A stretch of DNA of 64,000 nucleotides from Desulfomonile sp963700305 (lineage in GTDB: Bacteria > Desulfobacterota > Desulfomonilia > Desulfomonilales > Desulfomonilaceae), in assembly GCA_963700305.1 (NCBI GenBank), contig CAVOXB010000008.1, forward strand, positions 1 to 64,000, given 5' to 3'. Under the pieces are notes generated by a model. That model searched no databases, was not told the DNA's origin, and saw only the letters and a list, made by a program, of their open reading frames with translations. Positions within the stretch are counted from its first letter, which is position 1. Every line of letters starts with the position of its first letter. Made by a program: the position numbers and the translations under genes. Positions 8,849 through 18,251 of this stretch are shown here, in pieces.

Positions 8849-9529
8849 TTGAAGCCCTACCCGGTTATGATGAATCTCGAGGGAAGAAACGTGCTTGTGG
8901 TCGGAGGCGGAAGAGTCGCCAGCCGCAAAGTCAAAGGCCTGCTGGAAAGTGGAGCTTCGGTCGTGGTGATTTCTCCGGAAATTGACTCTGAACTGCAAGA
9001 TCTTGCAAAACAAGATAAAATAGAATGGTTACCTCATCATTTTGATGAATCATTGATGGACCATTATCCGGATGCCGCACTCGTGTTCGGGACGACAGAC
9101 AATCGGGAGGTGAACGTTCGAGTTTTCAAGGCTTGCTCCGATAGAAAAATTCTGTGCAATATCGCGGATGTGCCTGATCTGTGCACGTTCATTGTCCCGG
9201 CCGTAATCACGCAAGGCGATCTTATGATTGCAGTCAGCACCGGAGGATCGTCACCTGCTCTGGCGAGGCGAATTCGTGAGGATCTGGAGCAGCGTTTCGG
9301 GCCCGAATACGCTGAAATGACAAAGTTGATGGGCGAAATCCGTAGGTTAGTGCTCCCGATCGGAATGCCTTCTGACGAGAACAAGAAGCTTTTCACGGAG
9401 ATCGTGGATTCCTCACTCCTGGATGCTCTCAAGAAGAATGATAGGGAAAGAGCGTTGGATATCCTCAGATCAATATTGCCCAGAGAGGTAGATCTCCAAT
9501 CCGCTTTGGGGGAGAACTCGAATGCTTGA
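8849..9529 (+). CDS. sirC: Precorrin-2 dehydrogenase / sirohydrochlorin ferrochelatase (CysG N-terminal type)
   Basis: Oxidises precorrin-2 to sirohydrochlorin with NAD, and in some members inserts iron to give siroheme. The Rossmann motif VLVVGGGRVASRKV lies near residue 15, followed by the family stretches VVVISPE, ALVFGTTDNREVN, LCNIADVPDLCTFIVPA and VSTGGSSPALARRIRED. About 226 residues, the length of stand-alone Met8p/SirC proteins. I chose the TTG at 8849 because a perfect AGGAGG lies six bases upstream; an in-frame TTG at 8831 would put the start inside that site's upstream flank. First gene of an operon with ccsB, hemA, hemC and cobA-hemD; its stop overlaps the next start by 8 bases. 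Whether it also has ferrochelatase activity cannot be told. Confidence 0.9.
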   Translation: MKPYPVMMNLEGRNVLVVGGGRVASRKVKGLLESGASVVVISPEIDSELQDLAKQDKIEWLPHHFDESLMDHYPDAALVFGTTDNREVNVRVFKACSDRKILCNIADVPDLCTFIVPAVITQGDLMIAVSTGGSSPALARRIREDLEQRFGPEYAEMTKLMGEIRRLVLPIGMPSDENKKLFTEIVDSSLLDALKKNDRERALDILRSILPREVDLQSALGENSNA

Positions 9530-10400
9530 TTTCGAAAAGGACGAGCAATTGGATCTGATATTCTTCAAGATATCAATTGTGCTTTATTTGGGAGCCGCTG
9601 TAGCGTATTTAATTTTTCTTCTCGTTCCCTCGGTCAGCCGGGCAGACTTTGGTTTCTGGGCGGCTCTTGCCGGGTTCGTTTGCCATTCCCTGTCGATCTT
9701 GCACAGAGCTATTTTTTCAGGCTTTTTCCCGTTGGCTACGCCATTTGACGTTCTGTCGTTTTTTGCCTGGGTCCTGGTGGGGCTTTTCCTACTCATACGC
9801 TATCGTGATCCAAGTCCCATATTCGGATGCATCGCTGTTCCCATAGCACTGGTACTCCTGCTGTTCGGCTCCACACTTTCTTTTCAGATCCGCGAGCCGA
9901 TTGTGCCGGTATTGAAAAGCTGGTGGCTTCCCGTTCACGTCACGCTTGCGATTGCAGGTAACGGGATCTTTGCATTGATGGCGATCGGCGGCCTGATGTA
10001 CATCCTTCAGGAACGTTTGATCAAGACCAAGCGAATCGGCAGAATGCACAGGCTCCTACCGTCGCTGGAGACACTCGACATGATCAATCGCAGAGGCTTG
10101 CCTCTGGGTTTCTTTTTTTTGACTCTGGGAATAATATCGGGCGCCTTGTGGGCCGGCAGCATCTGGGGGTTCTACTGGAGCTGGGATCCCAAAGAAACGT
10201 GGAGTCTGATCACATGGTTCGCGTACGCGGGAATGGTGCATCAGCGAGTAGTTTTGGGATGGCGGGGTAAACGAGCCGCGTTGTTAGCCATTATGGGATT
10301 TGCACTGGTTATTTTTACCTTTGTAGGAGTCAGCGTACTCCTGGGCGGTCATCACTCGTTTACTGGGTCTATCTATTCCATCGGGACCAGGGAATTATGA
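9522..10400 (+). CDS. ccsB: Cytochrome c assembly protein, CcsB/CcsA (HemX-like) family
   Basis: An integral membrane protein of 292 residues with about eight hydrophobic spans. The WWD-type haem-handling motif appears as WGFYWSWDPKETWSLITW near residues 213-230, with conserved histidines in LPVHVTLAIAG and LGGHHSFTG. Such proteins move or relay haem across the membrane for c-type cytochrome maturation; relatives placed beside hemA (HemX) affect HemA levels in some bacteria. Overlaps sirC by 8 bases and hemA by 4 bases, so translation is likely coupled. The exact role here, haem delivery or HemX-like control, is not resolved by sequence. Confidence 0.85.
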   Translation: MLDFEKDEQLDLIFFKISIVLYLGAAVAYLIFLLVPSVSRADFGFWAALAGFVCHSLSILHRAIFSGFFPLATPFDVLSFFAWVLVGLFLLIRYRDPSPIFGCIAVPIALVLLLFGSTLSFQIREPIVPVLKSWWLPVHVTLAIAGNGIFALMAIGGLMYILQERLIKTKRIGRMHRLLPSLETLDMINRRGLPLGFFFLTLGIISGALWAGSIWGFYWSWDPKETWSLITWFAYAGMVHQRVVLGWRGKRAALLAIMGFALVIFTFVGVSVLLGGHHSFTGSIYSIGTREL

Positions 10401-11704
10401 GCATACTGGTCATAGGACTCAACCATTCGACTGCGCCTGTTGAAGTTCGCGAGAGAATTACCTTTCCCGGTGACTCTGAGGGAAAAGTTACGCGCTTTTT
10501 TGCCGATCAAGAGGGCGTGGAAGAGGCCATGATTCTGTCCACGTGCAATAGGGGAGAGATACTGGCCAGTGTTGACGATGCGGTCTCCAGACAGGAAAGG
10601 CTTATTCAGGCCATAGGTGAGGTCCATGGTCTTGATCCGGACCCTTTGAGAGCATTCCTTTACATCAAATCTGGTGAAGACGCTGTGCGCCATGTTTTCA
10701 AAGTGGCAGCCAGTCTTGATTCCATGGTTATAGGCGAGCCCCAGATACTGGGACAAGTCAAAGAAGGGTATAGAAGGGCAACGGAGGTCAACGCCACTGG
10801 GCCGATCTTGAATCGATTGATGCATCGCGCCTTTTTTGCCGCAAAAAGGGTGCGGACAGAGACCGGTGTGGGGTCCGCAGCAGTATCGGTAGCGTATGTG
10901 GCCGTGGAACTTGCCAGAAAGATACTGGGCGAACTTCGCGACAAATCTGTGCTGCTGATAGGCGCGGGTGAAATGGCCGAACTAGCCGCGCGTCACCTCA
11001 TTACGCATGTCAAGCGACCCGTAGCTGTAGTGAACCGGACGTATGAAAACGCATGCAATCTTGCAAGGGAGCTTCGCGGTTCAGCTGTGCAGATGGAAAG
11101 GCTCGAGGAAGGGTTGGTAGAGGCAGACGTGGTTATAACTTCTACCGGCAGTTGCGAACCTCTGATAACCCGCGATCACATGAAGCGTGTCATGCGAACA
11201 CGCAGATACCGCCCAATTTTCTTGATAGACATAGCCATACCGCGAGACGTGGAGTGCGCAGTCAATGATGTGGACAGCGTATATCTTTACAACATAGACG
11301 ATTTGCAGGCCGTGGTGGAGGAAAACCTCGGGGAGAGACGTCAGGAGGCCCTCAGAGGAGAGGGAATAGTAGAAGAGGAAGTGACCAAGTTCATGAACTG
11401 GAAAAATTCGCTTGGTTCCACTCCCACGATCGTAGCTCTCAAGCAAAAACTGGAAGCCATTCGAGAAGGCGAACTTGAACGTCTGAATGGAAGGCTTTCC
11501 CGTTTGAGCCCAGAAGACAGGGAAACGGTCGAGCTCATAACAAGATCGATAATCAACAAGGTGGCCCACGATCCTATTGTATATCTGAAGAAAGTCGGAA
11601 GCAGATCCAAGAGCGATGTCTATCTGGACGCCGCTCAGAGGATATTCAGACTCGACCGGGTATTGGGCGATCAAGAGAATTCGGAAGAAGAACCCATTGA
11701 ATAA
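10397..11704 (+). CDS. hemA: Glutamyl-tRNA reductase
   Basis: Reduces glutamyl-tRNA(Glu) to glutamate-1-semialdehyde with NADPH, the first step of C5 tetrapyrrole synthesis. The start reads MSILVIGLNHSTAPVEVRER, the catalytic Cys is in LSTCNRGEI, the active-site block is GEPQILGQVKEGYRRA, the NADPH site VLLIGAGEMAELAARHL, and a C-terminal dimerisation helix follows. 435 residues, normal length, no breaks. ATGA overlap with ccsB upstream and an 8-base overlap with hemC downstream. Confidence 0.95.
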   Translation: MSILVIGLNHSTAPVEVRERITFPGDSEGKVTRFFADQEGVEEAMILSTCNRGEILASVDDAVSRQERLIQAIGEVHGLDPDPLRAFLYIKSGEDAVRHVFKVAASLDSMVIGEPQILGQVKEGYRRATEVNATGPILNRLMHRAFFAAKRVRTETGVGSAAVSVAYVAVELARKILGELRDKSVLLIGAGEMAELAARHLITHVKRPVAVVNRTYENACNLARELRGSAVQMERLEEGLVEADVVITSTGSCEPLITRDHMKRVMRTRRYRPIFLIDIAIPRDVECAVNDVDSVYLYNIDDLQAVVEENLGERRQEALRGEGIVEEEVTKFMNWKNSLGSTPTIVALKQKLEAIREGELERLNGRLSRLSPEDRETVELITRSIINKVAHDPIVYLKKVGSRSKSDVYLDAAQRIFRLDRVLGDQENSEEEPIE

Positions 11705-12655
11705 AAAGCTGACAATCGGAACCAGGGGTAGCGCACTTGCCCTGTGGCAAGCTCGCCACGTGGCGTCGATCATAGAGGCCCGTAATCCCGAGATCAAAGT
11801 GGGACTCGAAATAATAAAAACTCAAGGTGACAAGATCCTGGATGTGCCGCTTGCCAAAATAGGCAACAAGGGACTTTTTACTAAAGAAATCGAGGATGCC
11901 CTGATCGATGGAAAAGTTGACGTTGCGGTGCATTCCATGAAAGACGTGCCTACAGATATCCCGGATGGGCTCTGCATTTCGGCAATCATGAAGCGCGAAG
12001 ACCCCGCGACGTTTTTATCTCCGGAGATGGCCGACGGCTGGACGAACTTCCTGCAGGATCCAGAATAGGGACCTCAAGTCTCAGGAGGAAGGCCTTTCTG
12101 TTGAACCGGTTTCCCGATTTGGAGATCATTTCCATCAGGGGCAATGTAGATACTCGTCTCAAAAAAATCGAATCGGAAAATCTGGCTGGTGTAATATTAG
12201 CGGCTGCCGGGATTGTTCGAATGGGCTACGCTGAAAGAATAACGTCATTCTTGGAACCGGATCTAGTGATCCCCGCAATCGGACAGGGAGCCCTGGCAAT
12301 AGAAACAAGAGTAGGCGACCCGGTGGTTCAGCCTGTCATTGAACCTTTGAACGATCCTGATACCGAATTGTGCGTTCGCATAGAAAGGGCCTTCTTGCAG
12401 CGCCTCGGCGGTGGCTGTCAGGTTCCGATGGCCGCTCATTGCGTCAAGAAAAACGGAAAAGAGATCGAAATCTCTGCTGCAGTAGTTCATCCAGATGGCA
12501 ATCCTATGATCAAAGAGATCTTTTCCGGCTCTGCCGAAAACTCTGGGATCGGGTCCAGGTTAGCCGATGTGCTGATAGGCCGCGGCGCTGATATTATTCT
12601 GAAGAGCGTGCTTTCAGATGATTGGGAACCCGGCCCGGCCATGGATATCGTGTGA
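11697..12655 (+). pseudogene. hemC: Hydroxymethylbilane synthase (porphobilinogen deaminase), one frameshift
   Basis: Polymerises four porphobilinogens into hydroxymethylbilane. From a TTG at 11697 it reads NKKLTIGTRGSALALWQARH, then KTQGDKILDVPLAKIG and AVHSMKDVPTD. The frame is lost in a run of four C near 12004; in the shifted frame it reads RDVFISGDGRRLDELPAGSR and continues through IGTSSLRRKAFLLNRFPDLE, then SIRGNVDTRL and the cofactor-attachment site GGGCQVPMAAH. Repaired length is about 319 residues, typical. Because the gene should be essential and the rest is perfectly conserved, a sequencing indel is likely. TTG start overlaps the hemA stop. Confidence 0.9.
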
Positions 12656-12702
12656 CTTGATTTTCAATCCCTTCTGATCCGCGGAAATTCGCGGTCCAAA
12701 AC

Positions 12703-14281
12703 ATGGATGGTCGAATGATTCAACCTAGAAAATCAAAAGATGGAATTTCAGAAACAGGTATAGTGTATCTCGTGGGAGCGGGTCCGGGCGATCCCGGTCT
12801 AATAACTGTGAAGGGACTGGAAAAGATCCGTACAGCAGATGTGATCGTTTACGACTATTTGGCGGGAAACGCCCTGGTTCGTGAGGCCGGTCCTGAAGCC
12901 GAATTAATCTACGTTGGCAAGAAGGGCAAGGACCACACCCTTGAGCAGCAGGATATCAATCAACTGCTGGTGCGTAAGGCCGAAGAAGGAAAGAAAATTG
13001 TCCGCCTGAAAGGTGGGGACCCTTACGTTTTTGGACGAGGCGGCGAAGAAGCCGAGCAACTCGCTGCTGCGGGAATCCCTTTTGAGGTGGTGCCTGGAGT
13101 CACATCCGCTGTTGCTGCCCCCGCTGTACGCAGGTATTCCCGTGACACACAGGGATCATGCTTCCATGGTGACATTTATCACCGGGCACGAAGACCCCAG
13201 CAAAGAAGCGTCTGCCATCGACTGGGAAGTGTTGGCTAAGAATCCGGGGACGCTTGTATTCCTTATGGGCGTGAAGAATCTTCAGAATATCTCTGAGTCT
13301 TTGATAAGATGCGGTAAGTCTCCCTCCACGCCAGCGGCTCTGGTTCGTTGGGGAACGCTTCCGGTGCAAGCTTCGCTGGTGTCCACACTTTCCCAAATGC
13401 CTGACGAAGCACGGCGCAGAGGGTTTCAGGCGCCCGCTGTGCTCGTGGTGGGCACAGCGGTTGAGCTGAGGGATACGCTGGGCTGGTTCGAGAAAAAACC
13501 ATTGTTCGGCAAACGGATTCTCATCACTCGCGGCCGCGAACAATCGAGAAAAATGGCTGCTGGAATTTCCGACCAGGCTGGTGAAGCTGTGCTGTTTCCC
13601 ACGATCAGTTTCATGCCCCCGACAGATTATGCTCCATTGGATAAAGCCATACAGAACATCGGGACCTATGACTGGGTGATTTTCACCTCTGTTAACGGAG
13701 TAGAGAAATTCTTCCAGAGGTTCTTCGAAGTACAGGATGACATCAGAAAAATGGCGGGCCCAAGAATTGGAGCGATCGGGCCGGTGACAGCAGCAGAGAT
13801 CCGCAAGAGAGGACTCAAAGTCGATTTATTGGCAAGAGAATTCGTGGCTGAAGGCGTCCTTGAATCATTCTCCAAGGAACAGGTCACAGGAAAACGATTT
13901 CTCATACCCAGGGCGGAGAACGCCAGAGAAATACTCCCCGAAGGACTCGCCAAAATGGGCGGGATAGTTGACGTAGTTGCCGTGTACAGGACAGGTTTTC
14001 CCGAAAAAGCCGACATTGCGGAAATCAAAGCGATGCTTGCAGAGAAGAAACTGAATGCGATCACTTTTACGTCGTCTTCAACTGTCACGCATTTTGTGGA
14101 AATGATGGGAGCCGATAATCTTGGAACGATCCTTGACGGTGTGGTCATAGCATCAATTGGGCCGGTCACTTCATCGACCATTAAGGAACAGGGGCTTTCA
14201 GTGCACGTCGAAGCTTCGGTTTACACAGTGGATGGATTGGTGAAAGCACTGGCAGAGTATTTCAGACAACAATCAGCTTGA
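12703..14281 (+). pseudogene. cobA-hemD: Fused uroporphyrinogen-III methyltransferase / uroporphyrinogen-III synthase, one frameshift
   Basis: The CobA half transfers two methyls from SAM to uroporphyrinogen III to give precorrin-2; the HemD half closes hydroxymethylbilane to uroporphyrinogen III. CobA motifs: VYLVGAGPGDPGLITVKG, VRLKGGDPYVFGRGGEEAE, VVPGVTSAVAAPAYAGIPVT (across the break). The break lies near 13127 in a run of five C. After repair HemD begins near LFGKRILITRGREQSRKMAA, with DWVIFTSVNGVE and AITFTSSSTVTHFVE. About 525 residues, the usual size of the fusion known from clostridia and sulfate reducers. Start taken at ATG 12703; a second ATG at 12715 is possible. With sirC it makes siroheme from hemC product. 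Confidence 0.9.
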
Positions 14282-14294
14282 ATGTGGTCAGGAT

Positions 14295-15458
14295 TCATCG
14301 TAGACGTACCGCTTCTTCAAAGATATCAATCATCTTGATGTGGTTTTCCCGCAAAGAGTAATGCGATGCAGTCTTCCTTGCGGCTTTGGAGGCTGATTCC
14401 AGGTTCTCAGGTGCGAGGAAGAATTCCATGGCTGAGGCCAATTCTTTAACGTCTCGTGGATTTTTTATGACAATTCCATCCGAAGAGGTGGTGATGATTC
14501 CTGCCGCTCCGTTGAACACAGAGGTAATCACCGGTAATTTCGCAGCCATAGCCTCAAATACCACCAAAGAGCAAGCATCGTAAAATGTCGGCAGAACAAA
14601 TACGTTACACGCGTTGTAGAATTGCTCCGGCTCTTTGGTTGGACCATAAAACTTCACTATATCATTAAGTTGCAATTCGTTGACCAAGCGCAACAGGGAA
14701 GGGGAGGGTTGTCCGCCGACAATAACTACACCGAATCGGCCGGGATCAATTCGTTTCTCCAGCTCTCCAGAAGCCTCAATCAGATACCGAACGCCTTTCT
14801 TCCTGAAATCATAGGCCATAAAAAGGAAAAGCACCTGGTTCTCGAATCCAAGATCGTGCCGTAATTCCTCTGCACCGGAGCGTTGAACGCGGCCGAAACG
14901 GCTGAGATCTATTCCATTGTAGACGAGTCGGATCTCCTTGCGGTCAATCCGAAAATGAGACGCCATATCATTTCTGACCATGTCGGAAATGGCTATGATC
15001 GTGGGCCTTGGATTCAGTCTGAAGGCAGCTGATTCAACCCAGGCTCGAGCATAATACTTTGGAGCGGCAAATACAGCGAAATACTTGATCCATCTGAGAA
15101 CGGGGTTACTTATGGCCTGGATTTTTCTCACACTGCTCAGATAATGCACGCCGCCGTGGCTCTGGTAGACATTCATCGTCAAGGTATTCCCAAAGCCCAG
15201 GATAACGTCAAAATTCTCTTGAGCAGTCATTTTCTTGTGGCGAAGAGCAAAATCAATTATGCGAAACGAAGGTGGGACCCATTTGGGAAGCCTCGGAATG
15301 GCGTGAAAAACAGCTTCCGATGGCTCACCATCCCAAGAGTGGCCGAAAAGATGAACTTCCCATCCCTCACGGATCAGCGTCGTGACTAGTTCCACTGCAT
15401 AGGATTCGGCTCCGCCTCCACGACGGCTGAAGTTTTCGATAGCCAGGGCTATTTTCAT
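14295..15458 (-). CDS. GT4-family glycosyltransferase, WaaG-like
   Basis: A 387-residue GT-B fold enzyme. The N-terminal domain begins IALAIENFSRRGGGAESYAV, the donor-binding domain has VLFLFMAYDFRKKGVRYLIE and the EX7E-type block PTFYDACSLVVFEAMAAKLP, with the NGAAGII stretch seen in WaaG (lipopolysaccharide glucosyltransferase I). It probably adds a hexose to the LPS core on the cytoplasmic face of the inner membrane. Start overlaps the stop of the neighbouring GT2 gene by 4 bases, so both form an operon. Sugar and acceptor are unknown. Confidence 0.8.
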   Translation of the reverse strand: MKIALAIENFSRRGGGAESYAVELVTTLIREGWEVHLFGHSWDGEPSEAVFHAIPRLPKWVPPSFRIIDFALRHKKMTAQENFDVILGFGNTLTMNVYQSHGGVHYLSSVRKIQAISNPVLRWIKYFAVFAAPKYYARAWVESAAFRLNPRPTIIAISDMVRNDMASHFRIDRKEIRLVYNGIDLSRFGRVQRSGAEELRHDLGFENQVLFLFMAYDFRKKGVRYLIEASGELEKRIDPGRFGVVIVGGQPSPSLLRLVNELQLNDIVKFYGPTKEPEQFYNACNVFVLPTFYDACSLVVFEAMAAKLPVITSVFNGAAGIITTSSDGIVIKNPRDVKELASAMEFFLAPENLESASKAARKTASHYSLRENHIKMIDIFEEAVRLR

Positions 15459-16267
15459 TTCAAAGTCTGCTCTGGTGGCAACGAATTATCGTATTTTGGA
15501 AGTCCTTTTTCCCAGGCTTTTGCGTGCTTAAGAAACACGTAGAACGCGCTGTTCACTGCTATTACAAATCCTGGCGCGCCGTCCAGGAGTCCTAATTTCC
15601 AAACCGCACACTCAAAGAACTTCACAATAGCATGAGCAAGGCCTAGCAAAAGGTATTCCCGAGAGCCTGACTTATTTCTGTGTGTCGCACTTACAGTGGA
15701 AAAGCGATCTATGGTTTTGACCTGATCGGAAATGTCTCTGTACACATAATGAAGCAAAGGGTGCTCAAGTTTACCAATATTTCCATCTACCTCCAGTTTT
15801 TCGTGAAGTCCGTCTCCCACCCAGCGACCGAAACCGCTTCGCACAAGGCGGATCTTTCTGTCAGGATACCAACCACCGTGGCGTATCCATCGATTAAGAT
15901 ATCGGCTCAACCTGGGCATTGAGAAGCCGTGAACCTCTTTAGAGGCATCATTTATGGCCTTTACAATTTCGGCAGAACTTTGAGCCGACAAAGCTTCATC
16001 AGCGTCAAGAGAGAGGACCCATCTCCCTGAGGCTTGCTCCATTGCGAACTGCTTCTGAGCAGCGTATCCCATCCATTCCCGGTGGATAACTCTGGCTCCA
16101 TAGGATTTGCAGATTTCCACCGTGTCGTCCGTGCTGCCGGAGTCTACCACCAATATTTCGTCCGCAATTGAAGCGCTTTCGAACAGGGCACAGATGCGGT
16201 CTGCCTCGTTCTCGGTTATTACCGCGATGGAGAGAAGAGGGTTTTCGGGGGTACTGCGACTGGTCAT
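15455..16267 (-). CDS. GT2-family glycosyltransferase, WaaE/KdtX-like
   Basis: A 270-residue GT-A enzyme. LLSIAVITENEADRI starts the nucleotide-binding fold, EILVVDSGSTDDTVEI follows, and the metal-binding LSLDADEAL motif is the form seen in WaaE-type LPS core beta-glucosyltransferases. The block WIRHGGWYPDRKIRLVR and the C-terminal hydrophobic helix (FVIAVNSAFYVFLKHA) also fit that family. First gene of a pair with the WaaG-like gene. Acceptor specificity unknown. Confidence 0.8.
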   Translation of the reverse strand: MTSRSTPENPLLSIAVITENEADRICALFESASIADEILVVDSGSTDDTVEICKSYGARVIHREWMGYAAQKQFAMEQASGRWVLSLDADEALSAQSSAEIVKAINDASKEVHGFSMPRLSRYLNRWIRHGGWYPDRKIRLVRSGFGRWVGDGLHEKLEVDGNIGKLEHPLLHYVYRDISDQVKTIDRFSTVSATHRNKSGSREYLLLGLAHAIVKFFECAVWKLGLLDGAPGFVIAVNSAFYVFLKHAKAWEKGLPKYDNSLPPEQTLK

Positions 16268-16381
16268 ATCAGGGGATCATAGGAATCCCGCATTTGGATG
16301 TCAATGCTGGGACACTTGGACTTGCGAGTTAACATAATATATCTTATCGGACGTAATGACATGGCGAAGAAGGGCTGTGCC

Positions 16382-16666
16382 TCAAGAAACACGATTGCTT
16401 ATCGGGTTTACCTGAACCTCAATTCCGATCAAGCGGATGATTCCGGCCAATCGGTCCGCTTCTCCCTTGGGCGCGTGGGCCACAACGCAGAAGCCGTTAT
16501 GATCTACTTCCCATGCAACCGCAAAAGCCATTTCCTCGCTGATTCCCAGGGCAAGCGCCGTTATCTGAATCACTTCACTATACGTGTTGTAATCATTATC
16601 GATTATTCGGACCTCGTATAGTTTTTCATCCTGCGAATTTGGGTCTTCACGATCCGGAGATATCAT
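16382..16666 (-). CDS. ClpS-like adaptor protein
   Basis: About 94 residues from the ATG at 16666. The core reads YEVRIIDNDYNTYSEVIQIT and continues with AFAVAWEVDHNGFCVVAHAP and KGEADRLAGIIRLIGIEV. This follows the ClpS pattern: a beta strand with a Asn-Asp-Asp-like turn (here DNDY), a helix, and the H-x-G segment. ClpS delivers N-degron substrates to ClpAP. The frame is open to 16825, but that would overlap osmC by 58 bases and adds no conserved residues. No clpA lies beside it. Divergence from classical ClpS (DNDYNT for NDDYTP) lowers certainty; it may be a paralogue with another job. Confidence 0.6.
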   Translation of the reverse strand: MISPDREDPNSQDEKLYEVRIIDNDYNTYSEVIQITALALGISEEMAFAVAWEVDHNGFCVVAHAPKGEADRLAGIIRLIGIEVQVNPISNRVS

Positions 16667-16767
16667 TATCGGGTCAAATACGCGGCTCTTATAGCAGTGA
16701 ATCTCCGGATTCCAGTTGCGTCCGCAGTTCAACCAGCTTACAGCGCAAGCTTTCGACACCGGAACAT

Positions 16768-17160
16768 CTATTCGACCTTCAGTGTAAGCTCCGGCTGAAT
16801 TGTCAGTGTCTTCGTTACTGTGCATCCTTTTGCGATTGCCGTGAAAGCAGCCGCTTTATCTCCCAATTGTTCGGCCGCATTTCGGATTATAACGTCAATT
16901 TTGGTGATTCTTTCCGGTTTTTCCTCATATTCCCACTGAACTTCCGCTTCCATTCCCTCCAGTTCCAGGTCATGGCGCCTCGATGCCCAGACGATTCCTG
17001 TCAGGACCTCGCACGATGCCACAGCTGCGGCCAGCAATTCGGAGGGATTGGGACCGGAGTCTTCTCCGCCGAATTGTGGCTTTAAGTCCACCACGAAGCT
17101 CCAGTTATCCGAGACAACTTCCAGTTTGCGTGGACCGATTTGCTTCAAGTTCAGTTTCAT
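16768..17160 (-). CDS. OsmC/Ohr-family protein
   Basis: 130 residues. OsmC proteins are small homodimers that reduce organic hydroperoxides with a pair of cysteines. The two expected Cys are present in AAVASCEVLTGIVWA and AKGCTVTKTL. The GGEDSGPNPSELLAAA block is typical of YhfA/OsmC-like members. Start ATG overlaps the TGA of the upstream ACT gene (TGATG), so the two are translationally coupled. Confidence 0.85.
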   Translation of the reverse strand: MKLNLKQIGPRKLEVVSDNWSFVVDLKPQFGGEDSGPNPSELLAAAVASCEVLTGIVWASRRHDLELEGMEAEVQWEYEEKPERITKIDVIIRNAAEQLGDKAAAFTAIAKGCTVTKTLTIQPELTLKVE

Positions 17161-17654
17161 CAGAGAGTTCCACCAGGGAACAGCTCAAGAGCTTTATCCA
17201 GATCTGACACTCTGAAAATGAACAGAGCTGCTTCACTGTCTGAAAAACCAGATCCGTAGGTATAGGCGATATTTATGCCAGCGTCTCCAAATTTCTTTGA
17301 GATTTGATTCAGGATTCCCGGCGTGTTGTCCAATACGAGTCCTATCACATCCTGCATTTTTACTTGATAGCCGGCCCTATTCAAGACTTCAACCGCCTTT
17401 TCAGGATTATCCGTGATCAGACGAATCATTGAATAATTGTTTGATTCCTTCAGGATTGCGTCGTAATAATCTCTTGGAGCCACTCGACGTCCGGTCTGAC
17501 CCCGTACTTCGTACAAGGCCAGCAGATATTCGTTGGCATCCTGAATACTCATGGCTTCTATATTTATATGCTCGTCCTTCAGAATTTCGGTAAACTTAGC
17601 CAGTTCGCCGGGGGCATCGGCAAGCATTACTTCCAATTGTCTTTTAATGGGCAT
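17160..17654 (-). CDS. Tandem ACT-domain protein
   Basis: 164 residues made of two ACT repeats. The first begins LEVMLADAPGELAKFTEILK, the second QDVIGLVLDNTPGILNQISK with GDAGINIAYTYG. ACT pairs bind amino acids; such stand-alone proteins are found in many Desulfobacterota and are thought to be small-molecule sensors. No enzyme domain is attached. First gene of an ACT-OsmC-(ClpS-like) run on the minus strand. Ligand unknown. Confidence 0.8.
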   Translation of the reverse strand: MPIKRQLEVMLADAPGELAKFTEILKDEHINIEAMSIQDANEYLLALYEVRGQTGRRVAPRDYYDAILKESNNYSMIRLITDNPEKAVEVLNRAGYQVKMQDVIGLVLDNTPGILNQISKKFGDAGINIAYTYGSGFSDSEAALFIFRVSDLDKALELFPGGTL

Positions 17655-17787
17655 GACTGTCTCCCTAGTGGTTGATGGAATCAGCTTAATTATGCCTCAA
17701 ATGTGAAAAGCCTCAATAGAAAAATTCCTGGCCGAATATACTAAGTGCTCCGCTGTAATCCCTGGAATTTCACGAAGCCAAAAAAAT

Positions 17788-17870
17788 GTCATTGCGAGAG
17801 CGTCTGCCCGTGGCAATCTCCCGAGCCGGGACTTTTGAGATTGCTTCGTCGTTTCACTCCTCGCAATGAC
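17788..17870. repeat. Dispersed palindromic repeat, GTCATTGCGA type
   Basis: Bounded by GTCATTGCGAGAG and CTCGCAATGAC in inverted orientation, with GGCAATCTC and GAGATTGCTTCGTCG inside. It is a degenerate copy of the better preserved element at 25623-25705. Lies in a noncoding gap between divergent genes. Elements with this core are widespread in unrelated bacteria; they are probably non-autonomous mobile or REP-like repeats. Confidence 0.75.
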
Positions 17871-18083
17871 ACATTCAGGTCTGGCACCATTGGGGTGGCG
17901 GCGGAGATGTTTCGCGAATCTCAAGGAAGAGGACTCAAGTTAGCTTAATCAGACCTGCGCGTGGGGCCTTCCTCCAAATGTCCCTCTGTGGCCTCAGACT
18001 TGATTACAAAGAACTGTTCAACAGCCTTTTTTTACTCGGCTATTTCAAATATTACTTTTTCGTTAGAAAAGCTTTCTCGTGTT

Positions 18084-18204
18084 GCTGAAGTGCCTACGAT
18101 CTTGCTAAAAACTTTCTTTTCAAAGGATCAAAACCTATAATGCTCCTGGCACTTCAGCGGTCCTTTGGAGCAATCCATCCCCGATCTGGCCGGTATCTTC
18201 GGGG
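18084..18204 (+). promoter_or_regulatory. Possible structured 5' leader of the MgtE_N-CBS/NRAMP operon
   Basis: An exact 11-base inverted repeat (GCTGAAGTGCC at 18084-18094, GGCACTTCAGC at 18148-18158) encloses 53 bases and is followed by a second stem (CCCCGA at 18179-18184 with TCGGGG at 18199-18204), ending about 50 bases before the start codon at 18252. A metal-transport operon is a natural place for a riboswitch, but the sequence does not match the M-box or yybP-ykoY consensus as I know them. Evidence is only the complementarity. Confidence 0.35.
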
Positions 18205-18251
18205 CTGCCATCCTGATATAGTGAAATTCATTTTGCGTACCGGAGGCCCGG

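Noticed and set aside
18084..18251. M-box or yybP-ykoY riboswitch before the metal operon
   Set aside because: The conserved sequence blocks of both classes as I know them are missing, although stems are present.
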